A DNA stretch of 64,000 bases, taken from contig CAJQHR010000012.1 of assembly GCA_905478225.1 (NCBI GenBank), forward strand, positions 37,082-101,081, given 5' to 3'. A program made the position numbers and the translations under genes. Below, in pieces: positions 11,301-20,254 of the stretch. Each line of letters opens with the position of its first letter. Position 1 is the first letter of the stretch. The notes beneath the pieces were generated by a model. It was not told where the DNA came from, did no database searches, and saw only the letters and a list, made by a program, of their open reading frames with translations. The DNA comes from an uncultured Crocinitomix sp. (GTDB lineage Bacteria > Bacteroidota > Bacteroidia > Flavobacteriales_D > Crocinitomicaceae).

Positions 11301-11405
11301 GGCGCCTTAGTTCAAGATGGTGTATATGTTTGGACCATTGAATATGGCGACAAATGGACAGACGAACGTAAGACGATAACAGGACATTTGACGTTTCTAA
11401 AATAG
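8397..11405 (+). CDS. Secreted PKD-domain protein with T9SS type B (gliding-motility-associated) C-terminus
   Basis: A 1002-residue exported protein. The GTG start is chosen because the signal peptide follows directly (hydrophobic stretch about residues 20-33, then SSWSQ) and no ATG is available. Residues about 40-420 hold repeated beta-propeller-like units (xGDVIWSKQYSVGG and WKRKF-type repeats). Residues about 470-750 contain four similar Ig-like units with DLGxDxxxC, YxWNDGSTxQT and GxYWVxVxDG signatures. Two PKD domains follow (WSFGDGS near residue 780 and WYFGDGA near 860). The end has YIPNVFTPDGDDFNE, FNRWGE and GVYVW, the type B CTD (TIGR04131 pattern), so a T9SS should carry it to the surface. 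It may be an adhesin or structural protein; nothing suggests an enzyme. Confidence 0.9.
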   Translation: MIKDVNNISISALRHSLKSFLGAVLVACSIFYANSSWSQTYMRGLGTPAANEGSSSLIMGPSGDYYMGGYSDNKGMVSRVSPDGEVIWMKTIDFGPDPDYLMNLRLTTDNFIIGCGNSRTGGGDNDYGFVFKIDLSGTVLWKRKFVCDDLYLWANAITESSNGNYRAIGSFKNTRQDNYVIEYDAGTGAVVWDSIYAKTIDNSVDESFLDVVSHPTNNADYVCGRFQLGGGMGTYRPSLTRINEDGSFAWSKTYIYNVSPAGGRYYAFSVDKHEDSLVMGLLCRDGGTAPPFETGLIKTDLDGDISWAKLYTSPGNDIRSYNMIAFADGYLIGGWVEAADKALFLIRTNSSGDVIWSKQYSVGGTEDVIVASSNTRIVVDGTYVVTVGRTDAFGATFDAFLVKADLATGELMDGSCFEDLPIVTTVLPSFQEDYPMVVERLPITVTDPAMPEVDIDIDDSGLLVEAATDTAVGGDTLIICDGEMVDLLADWDPSLDFLWSTGETTNEITVTESGTYWVNVMVGGDCVVFSDTVTIILDDAFFDLGPDLTICDGADVLLDPGFFDGATYEWQDGSTDQTFLAGADGLYWVTVDAEFCSHTDSINVLFDVLEVDLGADTSLCEGELLVLDAENPGATYEWNDGSTDQTLTVTESGSYWVLVDNGICENPDTIDVTYSSVLVDLGDDTTLCAAASLLLDAGPGFSYLWNDGATTQTITVTIADTYSVTITDGVCSSFDEIEVDFSTPVCNFDGNPLNGCLALTVNFSDLSVADGGTITSWYWSFGDGSISTDPNPIHTYTTAGTFDVSLTITTSNGCTASQTFVDYISASDGAIAGFTISSDFISTETVVNFTNTSLNSTSWAWYFGDGAESNNANPEHVFNGPGEYVVTLIAFNENGCHDTITKTIIVKEDIFIYIPNVFTPDGDDFNEIWKPYIYGIDVYDFHLVLFNRWGEIIWESYNSGAGWNGTYGGALVQDGVYVWTIEYGDKWTDERKTITGHLTFLK

Positions 11406-11408
11406 TCC

Positions 11409-12107
11409 CTATAATTTCTCGATTATAAGCTTTTCGTTAACTGTAGAAAATTTGAATTTTGCTTTGAAGTCTGCGTCACCAAAATATTCATCAATTGCAG
11501 TTTTACATCCCGACCAAGCAAAATAATCATCAATTATCATTACGCCACCATTTGCTAAATTGGGCTCAATAGCATCAAGGGAGGTCATTACAGAAGAATA
11601 CCAGTCGCAATCAATATGAGCAAATGCGACAGGTTCATCAATTTTTAAAGTATCCTCATACAAACCTTGAATAAGGTGGATATTATCTTTTTCTTCAGTT
11701 AAACCAAAATCAGCAAGGGTTTTTGTGACTTTGCCTATTAGATCTTTCTCATAACCATAGTATAAATCATTTTTTATACCTGTAGATTCCCCTTTTGTAA
11801 TTTTATCATAACGTTCATGAACATCACCACCATCCTCATCAGATGGGGGTGGAATCATTCCGAAAACATCATAAACGTTCAGTTTTCGTTCTTGATTTTT
11901 GCTTAAACCCATTAAAACTGTACTACCACCCAATGCGCATCCTGTTTCAACAAATACGCCTTTTACCTTCTTTTTTTCCACCTGCTTAATTACTTTCGAA
12001 ATATTCAAAAGAGCTGCTTGTGATAAGAACGTAAGATTTTTTTGCTTTATTTTTCTAATATCTGCATTTACAGCGTTTATTAGAATGTCTTTAATTGGTA
12101 GTTTCAT
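11409..12107 (-). CDS. TylF/MycF-like class I SAM methyltransferase
   Basis: A 232-residue protein with a Rossmann methyltransferase core. VFVETGCALGGSTVLM (about residues 50-65) is the SAM-binding motif I, and LNVYDVFGMIPPP follows. FAHIDCDWYSSVMTSLDAI and GGVMIIDDYFAWSGCKTAIDEYF are the metal-binding Asp regions typical of TylF/MycF sugar O-methyltransferases. It probably methylates a sugar hydroxyl on a glycan or precursor. It lies convergent to the PKD gene, three bases from its end, and is read in the same direction as the epimerase-like and pyruvyl-transferase genes upstream, which supports a polysaccharide role. The acceptor is unknown. Confidence 0.85.
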   Translation of the reverse strand: MKLPIKDILINAVNADIRKIKQKNLTFLSQAALLNISKVIKQVEKKKVKGVFVETGCALGGSTVLMGLSKNQERKLNVYDVFGMIPPPSDEDGGDVHERYDKITKGESTGIKNDLYYGYEKDLIGKVTKTLADFGLTEEKDNIHLIQGLYEDTLKIDEPVAFAHIDCDWYSSVMTSLDAIEPNLANGGVMIIDDYFAWSGCKTAIDEYFGDADFKAKFKFSTVNEKLIIEKL

Positions 12108-12181
12108 TTGGTAAATTTTCTGATTGCAAATATATTCAATTAAAACATTGAATTATGCAGATGAGGCTTTTTATACATTTT

Positions 12182-13792
12182 CTAGAAGGCAGTTAAAGAC
12201 AATTCGCCCACCATTGATAAAGGATTGTCAATGTCATATACAACTGCGAATTGATAGAACCCATTTAATTTGGGTTTAAATTCTTCTTCTAGAAAATTAT
12301 TAGCTGTCCAATTTGTTTTCATAAACAATTCTACTCGTGAAGCATAGCGATAAAGAATAACCGTCCTTTCGGTATTTTCTTTTGGCAAGTTTACCTGATA
12401 GGTTTCTCCCGCGTTAAGCTTCATTGTGTCTGCAATAAAATAGGACAGAAAAGGGAGGTTCGATTCATAAACATTGCGGAATTTAAAATCACTATAATCT
12501 CCCTTTTTTTTCTTATTGTATTCTATCGAAAGCAAATAGTTATCTAAATTACATGAGTCCGTATAAATTGTGTATCGGTCGGCATATTCGCGTTGAATCG
12601 AAGGGATTTCTGCATAGGTACCATTTTGTTTTTTATAGACAATTACTTCTTTAACATCCTCGCTTTTATAGACCTCGAACTGCACATAATTGAAACTGCC
12701 CATTTTATTTAGGCTGTCTGGCTGATCAAATCGTATAAAGTGTAGTTTAGAGGTTTTACCTTCCTTTAATTCTTTATTAGCCGAAATATGTTTTAGTTTT
12801 TTATAAGGATGTATAAGAATACAACCTGAATTAACGGGTTTCAAAACTTCAACGGGGCATTGGTGATATCCATCCTTATTTTGTTCTGAAGGCACACATA
12901 ATTCTAAATCCCTTAGTTTATACATTTTAGACTTGTTCTTCATCTTTTTACCGTACACCATCATTCCCCAAATTCGCATTTGATGATCAAAGATTGGATC
13001 ATGATAAATAGCATACAATTGCTTCATTTGATGGAATTGATACCGCAAATAAAGGTTGCTAATTTTTCGCGATTTACGATTGTAGTAGGACCACTCTGGC
13101 GTATCATATAAGGCTAAACTATTGACCATTCCTAAATAAACTTGATCGAGCATATCATGTGCTACTTCATCCTTTGTAAAATAATCGCAATACTCTTTTA
13201 AGCCAATAAAGCCATTCAGCGAACCATTTAGCACTCCAGGTGAATTTCTGGAGTTGGGATATTCCTCAATCCACTTAAATCCTTCTTTTGTGATTGAAAT
13301 AGTTCCACCATCTTCCTGAGGAGAAATGAGAACATACACAATTTTTTTAATAATGGGTAGAATAGAATCATCATGTGTGAGATCATGATAGCGCAATAAG
13401 AAACTGGTCGCATATCCTTGCGTCATTCCTGAATACCACGGCGCTTTCATGTCTTTATACTTAAAGTCGTAAGGTAAGCCAATACCTTTATCATTTATTA
13501 TGGCATCTACCTTAGAGGTGTCTTTGAAGAACTTCACTTGATTTATGCACTCAAAATAGTAGCTGCTATCGCGGGTTTCTATAAAGGAATAATAGGCAAG
13601 TATCCCATATTGAGCAATAACTAAGGGGTTATACACTTTTTTGGTTTTCATGATTCCCTCTTTATCAAAGGTTCTCATTTTCCTAAACCCACTAATTGTA
13701 ACTCGGTCAGTTAAACAAGTATATTCAACAAAGTCTGTAGCCCAAATATTAAAGGCAAAAAGTAGAGAGAGTAAGGTGAATCGTTTTTTCAT
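12182..13792 (-). CDS. D-glucuronyl C5-epimerase-like secreted protein
   Basis: A 536-residue protein with an N-terminal signal peptide (MKKRFTLLSLLFAFNIWA). Residues about 50-270 resemble the C-terminal catalytic domain of glucuronyl C5-epimerases: NPLVIAQYGILAYYSF, APWYSGMTQGYATSFLLRYH and SPGVLNGSLNGFIGLKEY match the family's alpha/alpha-barrel motifs. Known enzymes of this group convert glucuronate to iduronate in heparan-type chains, or act on alginate-like acidic polymers. The last 200 residues look beta-rich and are unassigned. No T9SS CTD is visible, so it is probably periplasmic. Sitting between methyltransferase and pyruvyl-transferase genes, it could modify the uronic acids of an exopolysaccharide; the substrate is inference. 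Confidence 0.72.
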   Translation of the reverse strand: MKKRFTLLSLLFAFNIWATDFVEYTCLTDRVTISGFRKMRTFDKEGIMKTKKVYNPLVIAQYGILAYYSFIETRDSSYYFECINQVKFFKDTSKVDAIINDKGIGLPYDFKYKDMKAPWYSGMTQGYATSFLLRYHDLTHDDSILPIIKKIVYVLISPQEDGGTISITKEGFKWIEEYPNSRNSPGVLNGSLNGFIGLKEYCDYFTKDEVAHDMLDQVYLGMVNSLALYDTPEWSYYNRKSRKISNLYLRYQFHQMKQLYAIYHDPIFDHQMRIWGMMVYGKKMKNKSKMYKLRDLELCVPSEQNKDGYHQCPVEVLKPVNSGCILIHPYKKLKHISANKELKEGKTSKLHFIRFDQPDSLNKMGSFNYVQFEVYKSEDVKEVIVYKKQNGTYAEIPSIQREYADRYTIYTDSCNLDNYLLSIEYNKKKKGDYSDFKFRNVYESNLPFLSYFIADTMKLNAGETYQVNLPKENTERTVILYRYASRVELFMKTNWTANNFLEEEFKPKLNGFYQFAVVYDIDNPLSMVGELSLTAF

Positions 13793-13834
13793 GTACTATA
13801 TTGGGTAATACTTCAAATATATGCGTTTGGTTGC

Positions 13835-14998
13835 TTATTCAGATGTTAAATTTTCTGTTTCGAATCTTTTAAAATCGGATTCAACTTCAAGAGCTGTTTG
13901 TGGAATTTTGGATTTTAAGTGTTCACAAATCTTTTCTTGATTCATTAAAAAAACTTGAAAAGTGGTCATTGCTGATTCAATGGATTCATTATAGTCAATT
14001 GAATATTCGGCTAAATCGAGATAATTGTAGCATTCTTTTCCTTTCACCTCATAACTAATATTTAGTGCCGGAATCCCTCTGGTTAGGGCAGTAATACACA
14101 TGTGTAGCCGAGTTCCAATCACAAGTTCATAATTCCCTAATAATTCATAGAATTCATGAAAATTGTAATAATCTGCCAGCACGTTTACCTTTGATTGATA
14201 GGTTTCTTCTAATTCAGATTTAATTTCTGCAGCCACTAACGCATCATTTTTATAAAAGGAAAGACCTTGACAGGTAGACAAAAAATCAACTTCATAACCT
14301 TCGTCAATAGCCAAACGTGCTAGGGCGGCAATCATTTTCTTAAAAGCTTCAACACTTCGGTTATCATCTTCCCATTTTCGAACGGAAATGGCAATTTTTT
14401 TAGAGGTCGTTCTTTCAGCGGGCTGATACCCTAATAAAAATCCGGCATCTTTTGTCTGAAAATATTTATTTGTTGGAATTTTAAGTGACTCCATCACCTG
14501 ATTTGAAAAGGCATCTCTAATTAATACAAAGTCAATTGATTTGACCATTAATTTTTTAAAGAAGAGGCTGTCTTTCTCATTCAGAGGACCAACAGATTGT
14601 GCATAAATGGCTGTTTTTTTTCCAAATCGTTTGGCAACTTTAAAAATGGACAGACTACTTTTAATGGAATAATACGAATTAACATAGCCACCTGGCGCAC
14701 CAATAATTATGTCAGCCTTTCGGTAATCACGGCTCAAAAGGAATAAGAAAGGTAAAAGAAATGGCTTCAGCCAGGGCAGTTTTCGAAATAAAAAACCTTG
14801 GGCAAGCTCAGGTATAAAGGGCATTTCTGGATATTCTTTAACAACCGTATCGTAGTTGTAAGCTGCAATTTTTACAGAATATCCATTTTCCAACAGAATC
14901 CGATAAAGCGATAAAAATAGCGCAACATCTCCATTGTTGAGTGGAACAACATTATTAATAATAATTTTTTGTGAAGCCTTCTTTTTATTCTCTCCCAT
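13835..14998 (-). CDS. Polysaccharide pyruvyl transferase family protein
   Basis: A 387-residue protein if started at the ATG at 14998; a TTG 39 bases upstream is possible but adds residues unlike the family. It shows the pyruvyl-transferase (CsaB/WcaK/EpsO-like) pattern: NNVVPLNNGDVALFLSLYRIL at the N-terminus, ADIIIGAPGGYVNSYYS, then AIYAQSVGPLNEK, VLIRDAFSNQVM, and ELVIGTRLHMCITALTRGIPAL near residue 310. These enzymes add pyruvate ketals from PEP to sugar residues and so give the polymer negative charge. It is 43 bases upstream of the epimerase-like gene on the same strand, probably one operon through to the methyltransferase. Confidence 0.88.
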   Translation of the reverse strand: MGENKKKASQKIIINNVVPLNNGDVALFLSLYRILLENGYSVKIAAYNYDTVVKEYPEMPFIPELAQGFLFRKLPWLKPFLLPFLFLLSRDYRKADIIIGAPGGYVNSYYSIKSSLSIFKVAKRFGKKTAIYAQSVGPLNEKDSLFFKKLMVKSIDFVLIRDAFSNQVMESLKIPTNKYFQTKDAGFLLGYQPAERTTSKKIAISVRKWEDDNRSVEAFKKMIAALARLAIDEGYEVDFLSTCQGLSFYKNDALVAAEIKSELEETYQSKVNVLADYYNFHEFYELLGNYELVIGTRLHMCITALTRGIPALNISYEVKGKECYNYLDLAEYSIDYNESIESAMTTFQVFLMNQEKICEHLKSKIPQTALEVESDFKRFETENLTSE

Positions 14999-15122
14999 TC
15001 TAACTAGAACCGTATCGGATATTGCAATTGATGCCAAATATAGAAATAATTAAAGATTCTTTAATCCGCCCAATTTTATTAGTAAAATTTGGTTAGTTTC
15101 GTGTTGTTGATTGAAATTATTG

Positions 15123-16172
15123 ATGAGTCACTCAGAGGAAAAACGGGATAAAATATTAATGGTCTTTGTGCTTTGTGCGACCTTTGCCAAACGGGATGTG
15201 AAAATTTTGGAGGAAAAGTATGAAGTCGTTTCATATCGATTTAATACATCCAGCAAATATTTACTACCAATCGCATTTATAAAGCAATTTTTTTATCTCC
15301 TTTTTAATATGCGTAAGTATACCGCAATAATCACGCAATCGTCTGGTTATCTTTCTTATCTGCCGTCCGTTTTTAGTCGAATTTTTAAAAAACGTTTGGT
15401 CATTATTGCAATTGGAACAGATTGTGCTAGATTACCTGAAATCAACTATGGGTCGCACGATAAAACTCTAATAGCTTGGTTTACACGCTATACTTTCAAT
15501 CATTCAGACCTCATTTTGCCAGTTCATAAATCATTAACGGAAAGCACTTACACTTACATGGATGTAAAATATCCAGCGCAAGGAATAAGGGCTTTTTGTC
15601 CTAAAATTAAAACGCCAATTATTGAAATGGTGAACGGTTACGATACTGTGAAGTGGAAGCTAAAACAATTGGATCGTAAACCGAACACTTTTCTAACTGT
15701 AACATTTGCTGTAGATAGGGTAGGTTATTATCGTAAAGGTATTGATACAATAATAACGGCAGCAAAAGCGTTTCCCTATTATGAGTTCACGGTTGTGGGT
15801 AAAGTCAATTTAATGGAGGAATGTCCAGCAAATATTACACTAATTTCTAATGTTCCTCAAGAAGAATTGCTAGAAATTTATAATTCACATACCTATTATA
15901 TGCAGCTTTCAATGTTTGAAGGTTTTCCAAACGCCTTGTGTGAAGCTATGTTGTGTGGATGCATCCCAATTGGGAGTGATGTTGCCGCTATCCCTGATAT
16001 TATTGATGATTGTGGGTATGTTTTAACGAAAAAAACACCCGAACATATTGTGGATTTATTTGGAAACCTTAATCGTGAGATTAATCCAGAAAATGTAAGA
16101 AATAGAATTAAAGATAATTTTCCACTCGAACGCAGAGCAAAAGAATTTCTTGATCATATGAGTACGGATTAA
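15123..16172 (+). CDS. Glycosyltransferase (GT-B fold, GT4-like)
   Basis: A 349-residue protein. The frame is also open from a TTG at 15111, but the ATG at 15123 is preferred. The C-terminal half has YRKGIDTIITAAKAFP, FTVVGKV, the acceptor-side glutamate segment SMFEGFPNALCEAMLCGC and SDVAAIPDII: the E-x7-E pattern of retaining GT4-type transferases. The N-terminal half (RDVKILEEKYEVVSYRFN) is the acceptor-binding domain. It is divergent from the pyruvyl-transferase gene and 11 bases upstream of the flippase gene, so it probably adds a sugar to the repeat unit that the flippase exports. Confidence 0.85.
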   Translation: MSHSEEKRDKILMVFVLCATFAKRDVKILEEKYEVVSYRFNTSSKYLLPIAFIKQFFYLLFNMRKYTAIITQSSGYLSYLPSVFSRIFKKRLVIIAIGTDCARLPEINYGSHDKTLIAWFTRYTFNHSDLILPVHKSLTESTYTYMDVKYPAQGIRAFCPKIKTPIIEMVNGYDTVKWKLKQLDRKPNTFLTVTFAVDRVGYYRKGIDTIITAAKAFPYYEFTVVGKVNLMEECPANITLISNVPQEELLEIYNSHTYYMQLSMFEGFPNALCEAMLCGCIPIGSDVAAIPDIIDDCGYVLTKKTPEHIVDLFGNLNREINPENVRNRIKDNFPLERRAKEFLDHMSTD

Positions 16173-16183
16173 GAAAAGGTATA

Positions 16184-17662
16184 ATGGGAGTCATTCAGAA
16201 ACAAGCCATTCGAACAACAGCCATCACTTTTATAGGGATCGGGGTTGGTTTGCTTTCTAATATCATTAAACCCTTGGTTTTATCGAAGGAGCAATTAGGT
16301 GCGATTGGCTTATTGGATACGACCTCGCAGTTATTCGCGACCATATTCTGTTTGGGGTTTCCTCAAATTTCTTTCCGCATGTTTCCTTTGTTCAGAAATG
16401 AAAAGAAAGGTCATTCGGGTTATTTTCTATTCGGTATCTTTTTGTCACTAGTAGGAATCGTTTTTGCAGAACTGTCCTTTTTCCTTACCGAAAGTTGGGT
16501 TTTAGGAGATGATCCGAATTCAGCCGCAATTCGAATGATAGCGCATTTTATTATTCCAATGATCTTCTTTAGAATCTTGTTTAAAAACCTAGATATCTAT
16601 ATGAGTATGATGATGAATTCAGTATTGGGTTCGTTCTTAGAAGCCTTTTTGTTAAAGTTCGTCATCTTTATCGGATTCGTTATTTTTTGGTTAGACTGGA
16701 TTGATTATGAGAACTTTGTCTATATCTATGTTGCGGCATTCATTCTACCAGGCCTAATTATTGTCATTTTTTCATTCATTAAGTCTAGTCCTCTAGTGAT
16801 GCCCAAAAAAGCCTTGTTTGAAAATGATAAAAGAAAGGATATGATCCGTTATGGTTCATATGGAGTCTTTGCATCACTTGCCAGCATACTCGTGCTTTCA
16901 ATTGATCAACTTATGATTAATGGTATGCTTGGAACGGAGGCAACAGGTGGATATACGCTCATGTTTTTTGCAGGCTCATTAGTTGGTATTCCAGCAAGGG
17001 GTGTCCGCCGAATTTCCTATCCCGTTTTAGCAGAATCTTGGAAAAAAAATGATTTAGATAATATTGCAAATGTCTATAAGCGAAGTGTGCAAAGTCATGC
17101 CGTGGTGGGGGTGTTTTTGTTTGTAATGGGATGGGCATTAATTGGCCCTGCTCTTTCTTTAGACGCCCGATATATGGAATACGCCAGCGGTGTTTTTGTC
17201 TATTTCTTTATAGGTCTTGCTCAATTAATTGATATGATGTCAGGTGTGAATGCTGAAATTTTGGCCACCTCTGCAAAGTATAAATTGAATGTCTATTTCA
17301 ATTTAGGCTTAGCGGGGTTATTGGTTTTGTTCAACCTCTTTTTTATCGAGGAATGGGGAATCACTGGAGCAGCAGCAGCATCTGCCTTGGCAATGCTAAT
17401 TGTGAATGGAGTGCGTTGGTTTTACCTCAAGCGAAAATATGACCTACAACCTTTTAGCTTGGACGTTGTTAAGGTATTATTGATAGGAGGTGTGCTACTT
17501 TGTTTAGTTTCGTTTATTACGATTCCGCTTGGCGCAATACCATTGTTGCTGGTGTACTTCTTCTCTATCACCATTGTTTATTGGGGAATAATTTTCCGAT
17601 TAAATCTGTCGGAAGATATTAAAGAGTGGGTTTTGAAAATGAAGCGGAAATTTTTCGGTTAA
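16184..17662 (+). CDS. Oligosaccharide flippase family protein (Wzx-like)
   Basis: A 492-residue integral membrane protein with about 14 hydrophobic segments spread evenly along its length. The start (AIRTTAITFIGIGVGLLSNIIKPLVLSKEQLGAIGL) and the middle segment AGSLVGIPARGVRRISYPVLAE match the polysaccharide-transport (MOP/Wzx) superfamily, which flips undecaprenyl-linked repeat units across the inner membrane. It follows the glycosyltransferase gene closely. No Wzy-type polymerase is evident in the window, so polymerisation genes must be elsewhere if this is a Wzx/Wzy pathway. Confidence 0.88.
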   Translation: MGVIQKQAIRTTAITFIGIGVGLLSNIIKPLVLSKEQLGAIGLLDTTSQLFATIFCLGFPQISFRMFPLFRNEKKGHSGYFLFGIFLSLVGIVFAELSFFLTESWVLGDDPNSAAIRMIAHFIIPMIFFRILFKNLDIYMSMMMNSVLGSFLEAFLLKFVIFIGFVIFWLDWIDYENFVYIYVAAFILPGLIIVIFSFIKSSPLVMPKKALFENDKRKDMIRYGSYGVFASLASILVLSIDQLMINGMLGTEATGGYTLMFFAGSLVGIPARGVRRISYPVLAESWKKNDLDNIANVYKRSVQSHAVVGVFLFVMGWALIGPALSLDARYMEYASGVFVYFFIGLAQLIDMMSGVNAEILATSAKYKLNVYFNLGLAGLLVLFNLFFIEEWGITGAAAASALAMLIVNGVRWFYLKRKYDLQPFSLDVVKVLLIGGVLLCLVSFITIPLGAIPLLLVYFFSITIVYWGIIFRLNLSEDIKEWVLKMKRKFFG

Positions 17663-17667
17663 ATAAC

Positions 17668-18726
17668 CTAATCTTTTTTCTTCTTCTTTTTGCCGCCTTC
17701 TTCCTCTTTCTCTTCACCTTCTTCCTCCTCAGTTCCATTAGCTTCTGCCTCTTTAGCTTTTCTTATCTCTTCAATGCGCTCTGGTGACATCACTTCGCCG
17801 CCAAACTCATCATAATACATTTCATACGTTTTTACGCCTTTCTTGTAGGTGGCGCGGTACTTAATGGTGTTCTTTTCATTGTCGTAAAACTCTTCAAATT
17901 CACCGTTTCGTTGGTCATTTTTATAGGTCTCTTTTGTCCACATTTTTCCAGTAGCATAAAATCGTTTGAAATTGCCCTCACGCGATCCGTTTTCGTGATT
18001 TTCGTTGTAGAATAAAATTCCTTTTTTGTAATAATAAGAAGAAGGACCATTTTTTTCACCACGGACATATTCTTGCTCAGACTCTACTTTACCATCTTCA
18101 AAATAGGTAATGTACTTGCCGTCCCATTTTCCGTTTTTGTATTCCACTTCTTTTTTTAGAGACTGGTTACGGTAATACTCTTGCTTTTTTCCGTGCAAGG
18201 CGTTGTCTTTATACACTTCAATTTTATAGATGGTGGAATCTGGAAAGTAAAAACGTTGCTCTCCTTGTGCTAGCCCCATTTCATAATTTTTTTCCCATTT
18301 TAAACTTCCGTCGTCTCTGTAATATTTCCAAAGTCCATCTTCCTTCCCATATCCTAAGGCATCATGACTAGTAATAAGGTTAATCATCCCATTTTCATAA
18401 TAAATCGTATCAACCCCAGTCAAATAGCCGTTGGCATAGTCCAAATGCATTTTTAATATGCCGTTATTATAACAGACTTTGCAATCTCCCGTGAATGGTT
18501 TTCCAGTTTTTGAATGGAAAATGATTTCAACATCTCTCCCTTCAATCTGTCTGAAATCAGAATAAACATAGCCACTGCAATCTGGCACCATTAATAAGTC
18601 CCTACATTTTTTTAAGTATTTCGGTGTTGGGGCAGGAGTTTCTGTTTGAGTTTCACCATCCGTTTCGGTTTGTCCAAAAAGGAAACCTACTGATAATAAT
18701 AGTGCTGTAAAAAATGCAATTTTCAT
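17668..18726 (-). CDS. Secreted MORN-repeat protein (YwqK-like) with a charged tail
   Basis: A 352-residue protein with a signal peptide (MKIAFFTALLLSVGFLFGQ). Residues about 85-310 are built of repeats of the MORN_2 type, e.g. NGILKMHLDYANGYLTG, YKNGKWDGKYITYFEDGKV and YKNDQRNGEFEEFYD. In databases such proteins are often called YwqK-family antitoxin-like, but nothing here is a toxin-antitoxin pair. The C-terminal 30 residues are a block of Glu followed by six Lys and an Asp. The function is unknown; an envelope role is likely. It is convergent with the flippase gene. Confidence 0.75.
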   Translation of the reverse strand: MKIAFFTALLLSVGFLFGQTETDGETQTETPAPTPKYLKKCRDLLMVPDCSGYVYSDFRQIEGRDVEIIFHSKTGKPFTGDCKVCYNNGILKMHLDYANGYLTGVDTIYYENGMINLITSHDALGYGKEDGLWKYYRDDGSLKWEKNYEMGLAQGEQRFYFPDSTIYKIEVYKDNALHGKKQEYYRNQSLKKEVEYKNGKWDGKYITYFEDGKVESEQEYVRGEKNGPSSYYYKKGILFYNENHENGSREGNFKRFYATGKMWTKETYKNDQRNGEFEEFYDNEKNTIKYRATYKKGVKTYEMYYDEFGGEVMSPERIEEIRKAKEAEANGTEEEEGEEKEEEGGKKKKKKD

Positions 18727-19084
18727 GTAATGTGTCTTTTTTTTGAAATCTGGTTTGAAGATAACAATAATATGTAGGCAATTATTATGCCCAATTCAAA
18801 TTATTTGTGTCATTTGGGAGTCTGTTCACCCTTATAGATAATTTTAATGTCGGCCAGTTCGGTAAAATAATAGTCTGCATAGATATAAATATGATTGAAT
18901 AGGGCGTTTACTTATGCTGCTATAGAGAATAATGGAAGGATCGGCATCAACGTAAAAATAGCTGCCTCTTAATAATGGGATAAGGATTAGAAAATGCCCG
19001 ATTTGTTAATGGATTATTTTCATATTTAATAGATAAAGGGGGGGCAACGCCTTCTATTCTAATAGCTTAGTGTTATCTGAGCGT
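18727..19084. other. Intergenic stretch without a recognised gene
   Basis: About 358 bases between two minus-strand genes. I see no ORF with coding character, no tRNA shape and no clear terminator. It contains a run of seven G (about 19038-19044) and AT-rich sequence near the MORN-repeat gene start, where its promoter should lie. Confidence 0.5.
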
Positions 19085-20149
19085 CTAGTTCTCCTCTAAG
19101 CCAATATTTATTAGTTCAATAGCGTTATTTTCTATGAGTCTATAAAAAATATTTTGCCTTTCATTATATTGATCTAATGCGACATTCAAATCTTTGAAAG
19201 TGATTTTACCGGATTCCTTATCTAAAATGTACACTCCATTTTTTGAGCTGATGATTAAATGGCCATTATAAAATATGCGACAATCTGAAGCGGCCTCAAA
19301 ATAGCCATCTATTTCGTATTCTGAGAATTTGATCTTTTTCGTAATTTCAACTGCTGAAACATCATAAATCAAAATGTAACTGGTGTCAGCCTCAAAGATT
19401 TGCTCGGCTCTGTCTTCTTCATCTAAATCTTCCTCGCGTGGGTCATAAAGATAGGCGATTGTGTTTTCGTCAATCCAACATAAAGCTCTGTCCCAATAAT
19501 AACTCATGATTGAAAAATCCGCATCATTTGATTTTTCAGGTTCGGCAATTGAATTGGTCATCCATTCATTCAAATCAATAAATTTTAATACTGAAACGGG
19601 GTGCCAAACCCAACCGCTACTTAATATCCATTTGTTTGAAGGTGAAACATGTAATTCACTGTAGAAATAATCTAAATAGCCGGGCGCTTCATATTTATTG
19701 GTCTCTCTGTAAGTAATATTCTTTTCTTCTTTGAAATCATAGATGTCAATATGATTCCAATCACTTGCATGAACTAAATAATCTTGGTCATTCACATGAA
19801 CGAACTTAATGGGAAAACTTGAGTTTTCAATCTGGTAATCTTTTCTATCAAGATTTAGAACGACCTCTTTTAAGTTTAAATCATAAATATAGCCGTACTG
19901 CCCAATTACGTTTACGATTGAAATCATGGTGTCATTCGCAGATAATTGCAATGAAAGTGATTTGCTAAAATCAATTCTATCTAATTTTAACTGAGATATT
20001 TGATTGACTTTTTGAGTTAGTGTGTTGATTTCTATCAAAGCATGATCTTGGCATAAAGCAAAGATGATATTTTTATTTAGATTCGATTGTACAATGGCCA
20101 GCGTTGGACTTGGATAGTTGATTTTTATGATATTACGCTTGATAGTCAT
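19085..20149 (-). CDS. Hypothetical beta-propeller-like protein
   Basis: A 354-residue protein without signal peptide or membrane segment. It shows repeated short beta-strand units with WD40/quinoprotein-like rhythm (LALVQSN-type starts, YIYDLNLKEVVLN, HIDIYDFKEEKNITY, ILIYDVSAVEITKKI, VYILDKESGKITF), so a single seven-bladed propeller is plausible. An acidic loop (DPREEDLDEEDRAEQ) lies near residue 240. No enzyme motif is visible and I do not recognise the family. Its neighbours, a lipoprotein and a MORN-repeat protein, give no functional hint. Confidence 0.6.
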   Translation of the reverse strand: MTIKRNIIKINYPSPTLAIVQSNLNKNIIFALCQDHALIEINTLTQKVNQISQLKLDRIDFSKSLSLQLSANDTMISIVNVIGQYGYIYDLNLKEVVLNLDRKDYQIENSSFPIKFVHVNDQDYLVHASDWNHIDIYDFKEEKNITYRETNKYEAPGYLDYFYSELHVSPSNKWILSSGWVWHPVSVLKFIDLNEWMTNSIAEPEKSNDADFSIMSYYWDRALCWIDENTIAYLYDPREEDLDEEDRAEQIFEADTSYILIYDVSAVEITKKIKFSEYEIDGYFEAASDCRIFYNGHLIISSKNGVYILDKESGKITFKDLNVALDQYNERQNIFYRLIENNAIELINIGLEEN

Positions 20150-20254
20150 TTTGAGTTTAGACAGGTTTTATGCGAAAACTGGATGGTCTATCACAGTCTG
20201 CAGCATTAGGCAAATATAGGGATTTGTATAACGTCACATCTTGTGCCATTTCAA

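Noticed and set aside
17668..18726. Toxin-antitoxin system suggested by the YwqK name
   Set aside because: The protein is an exported MORN-repeat protein and no toxin partner is adjacent.
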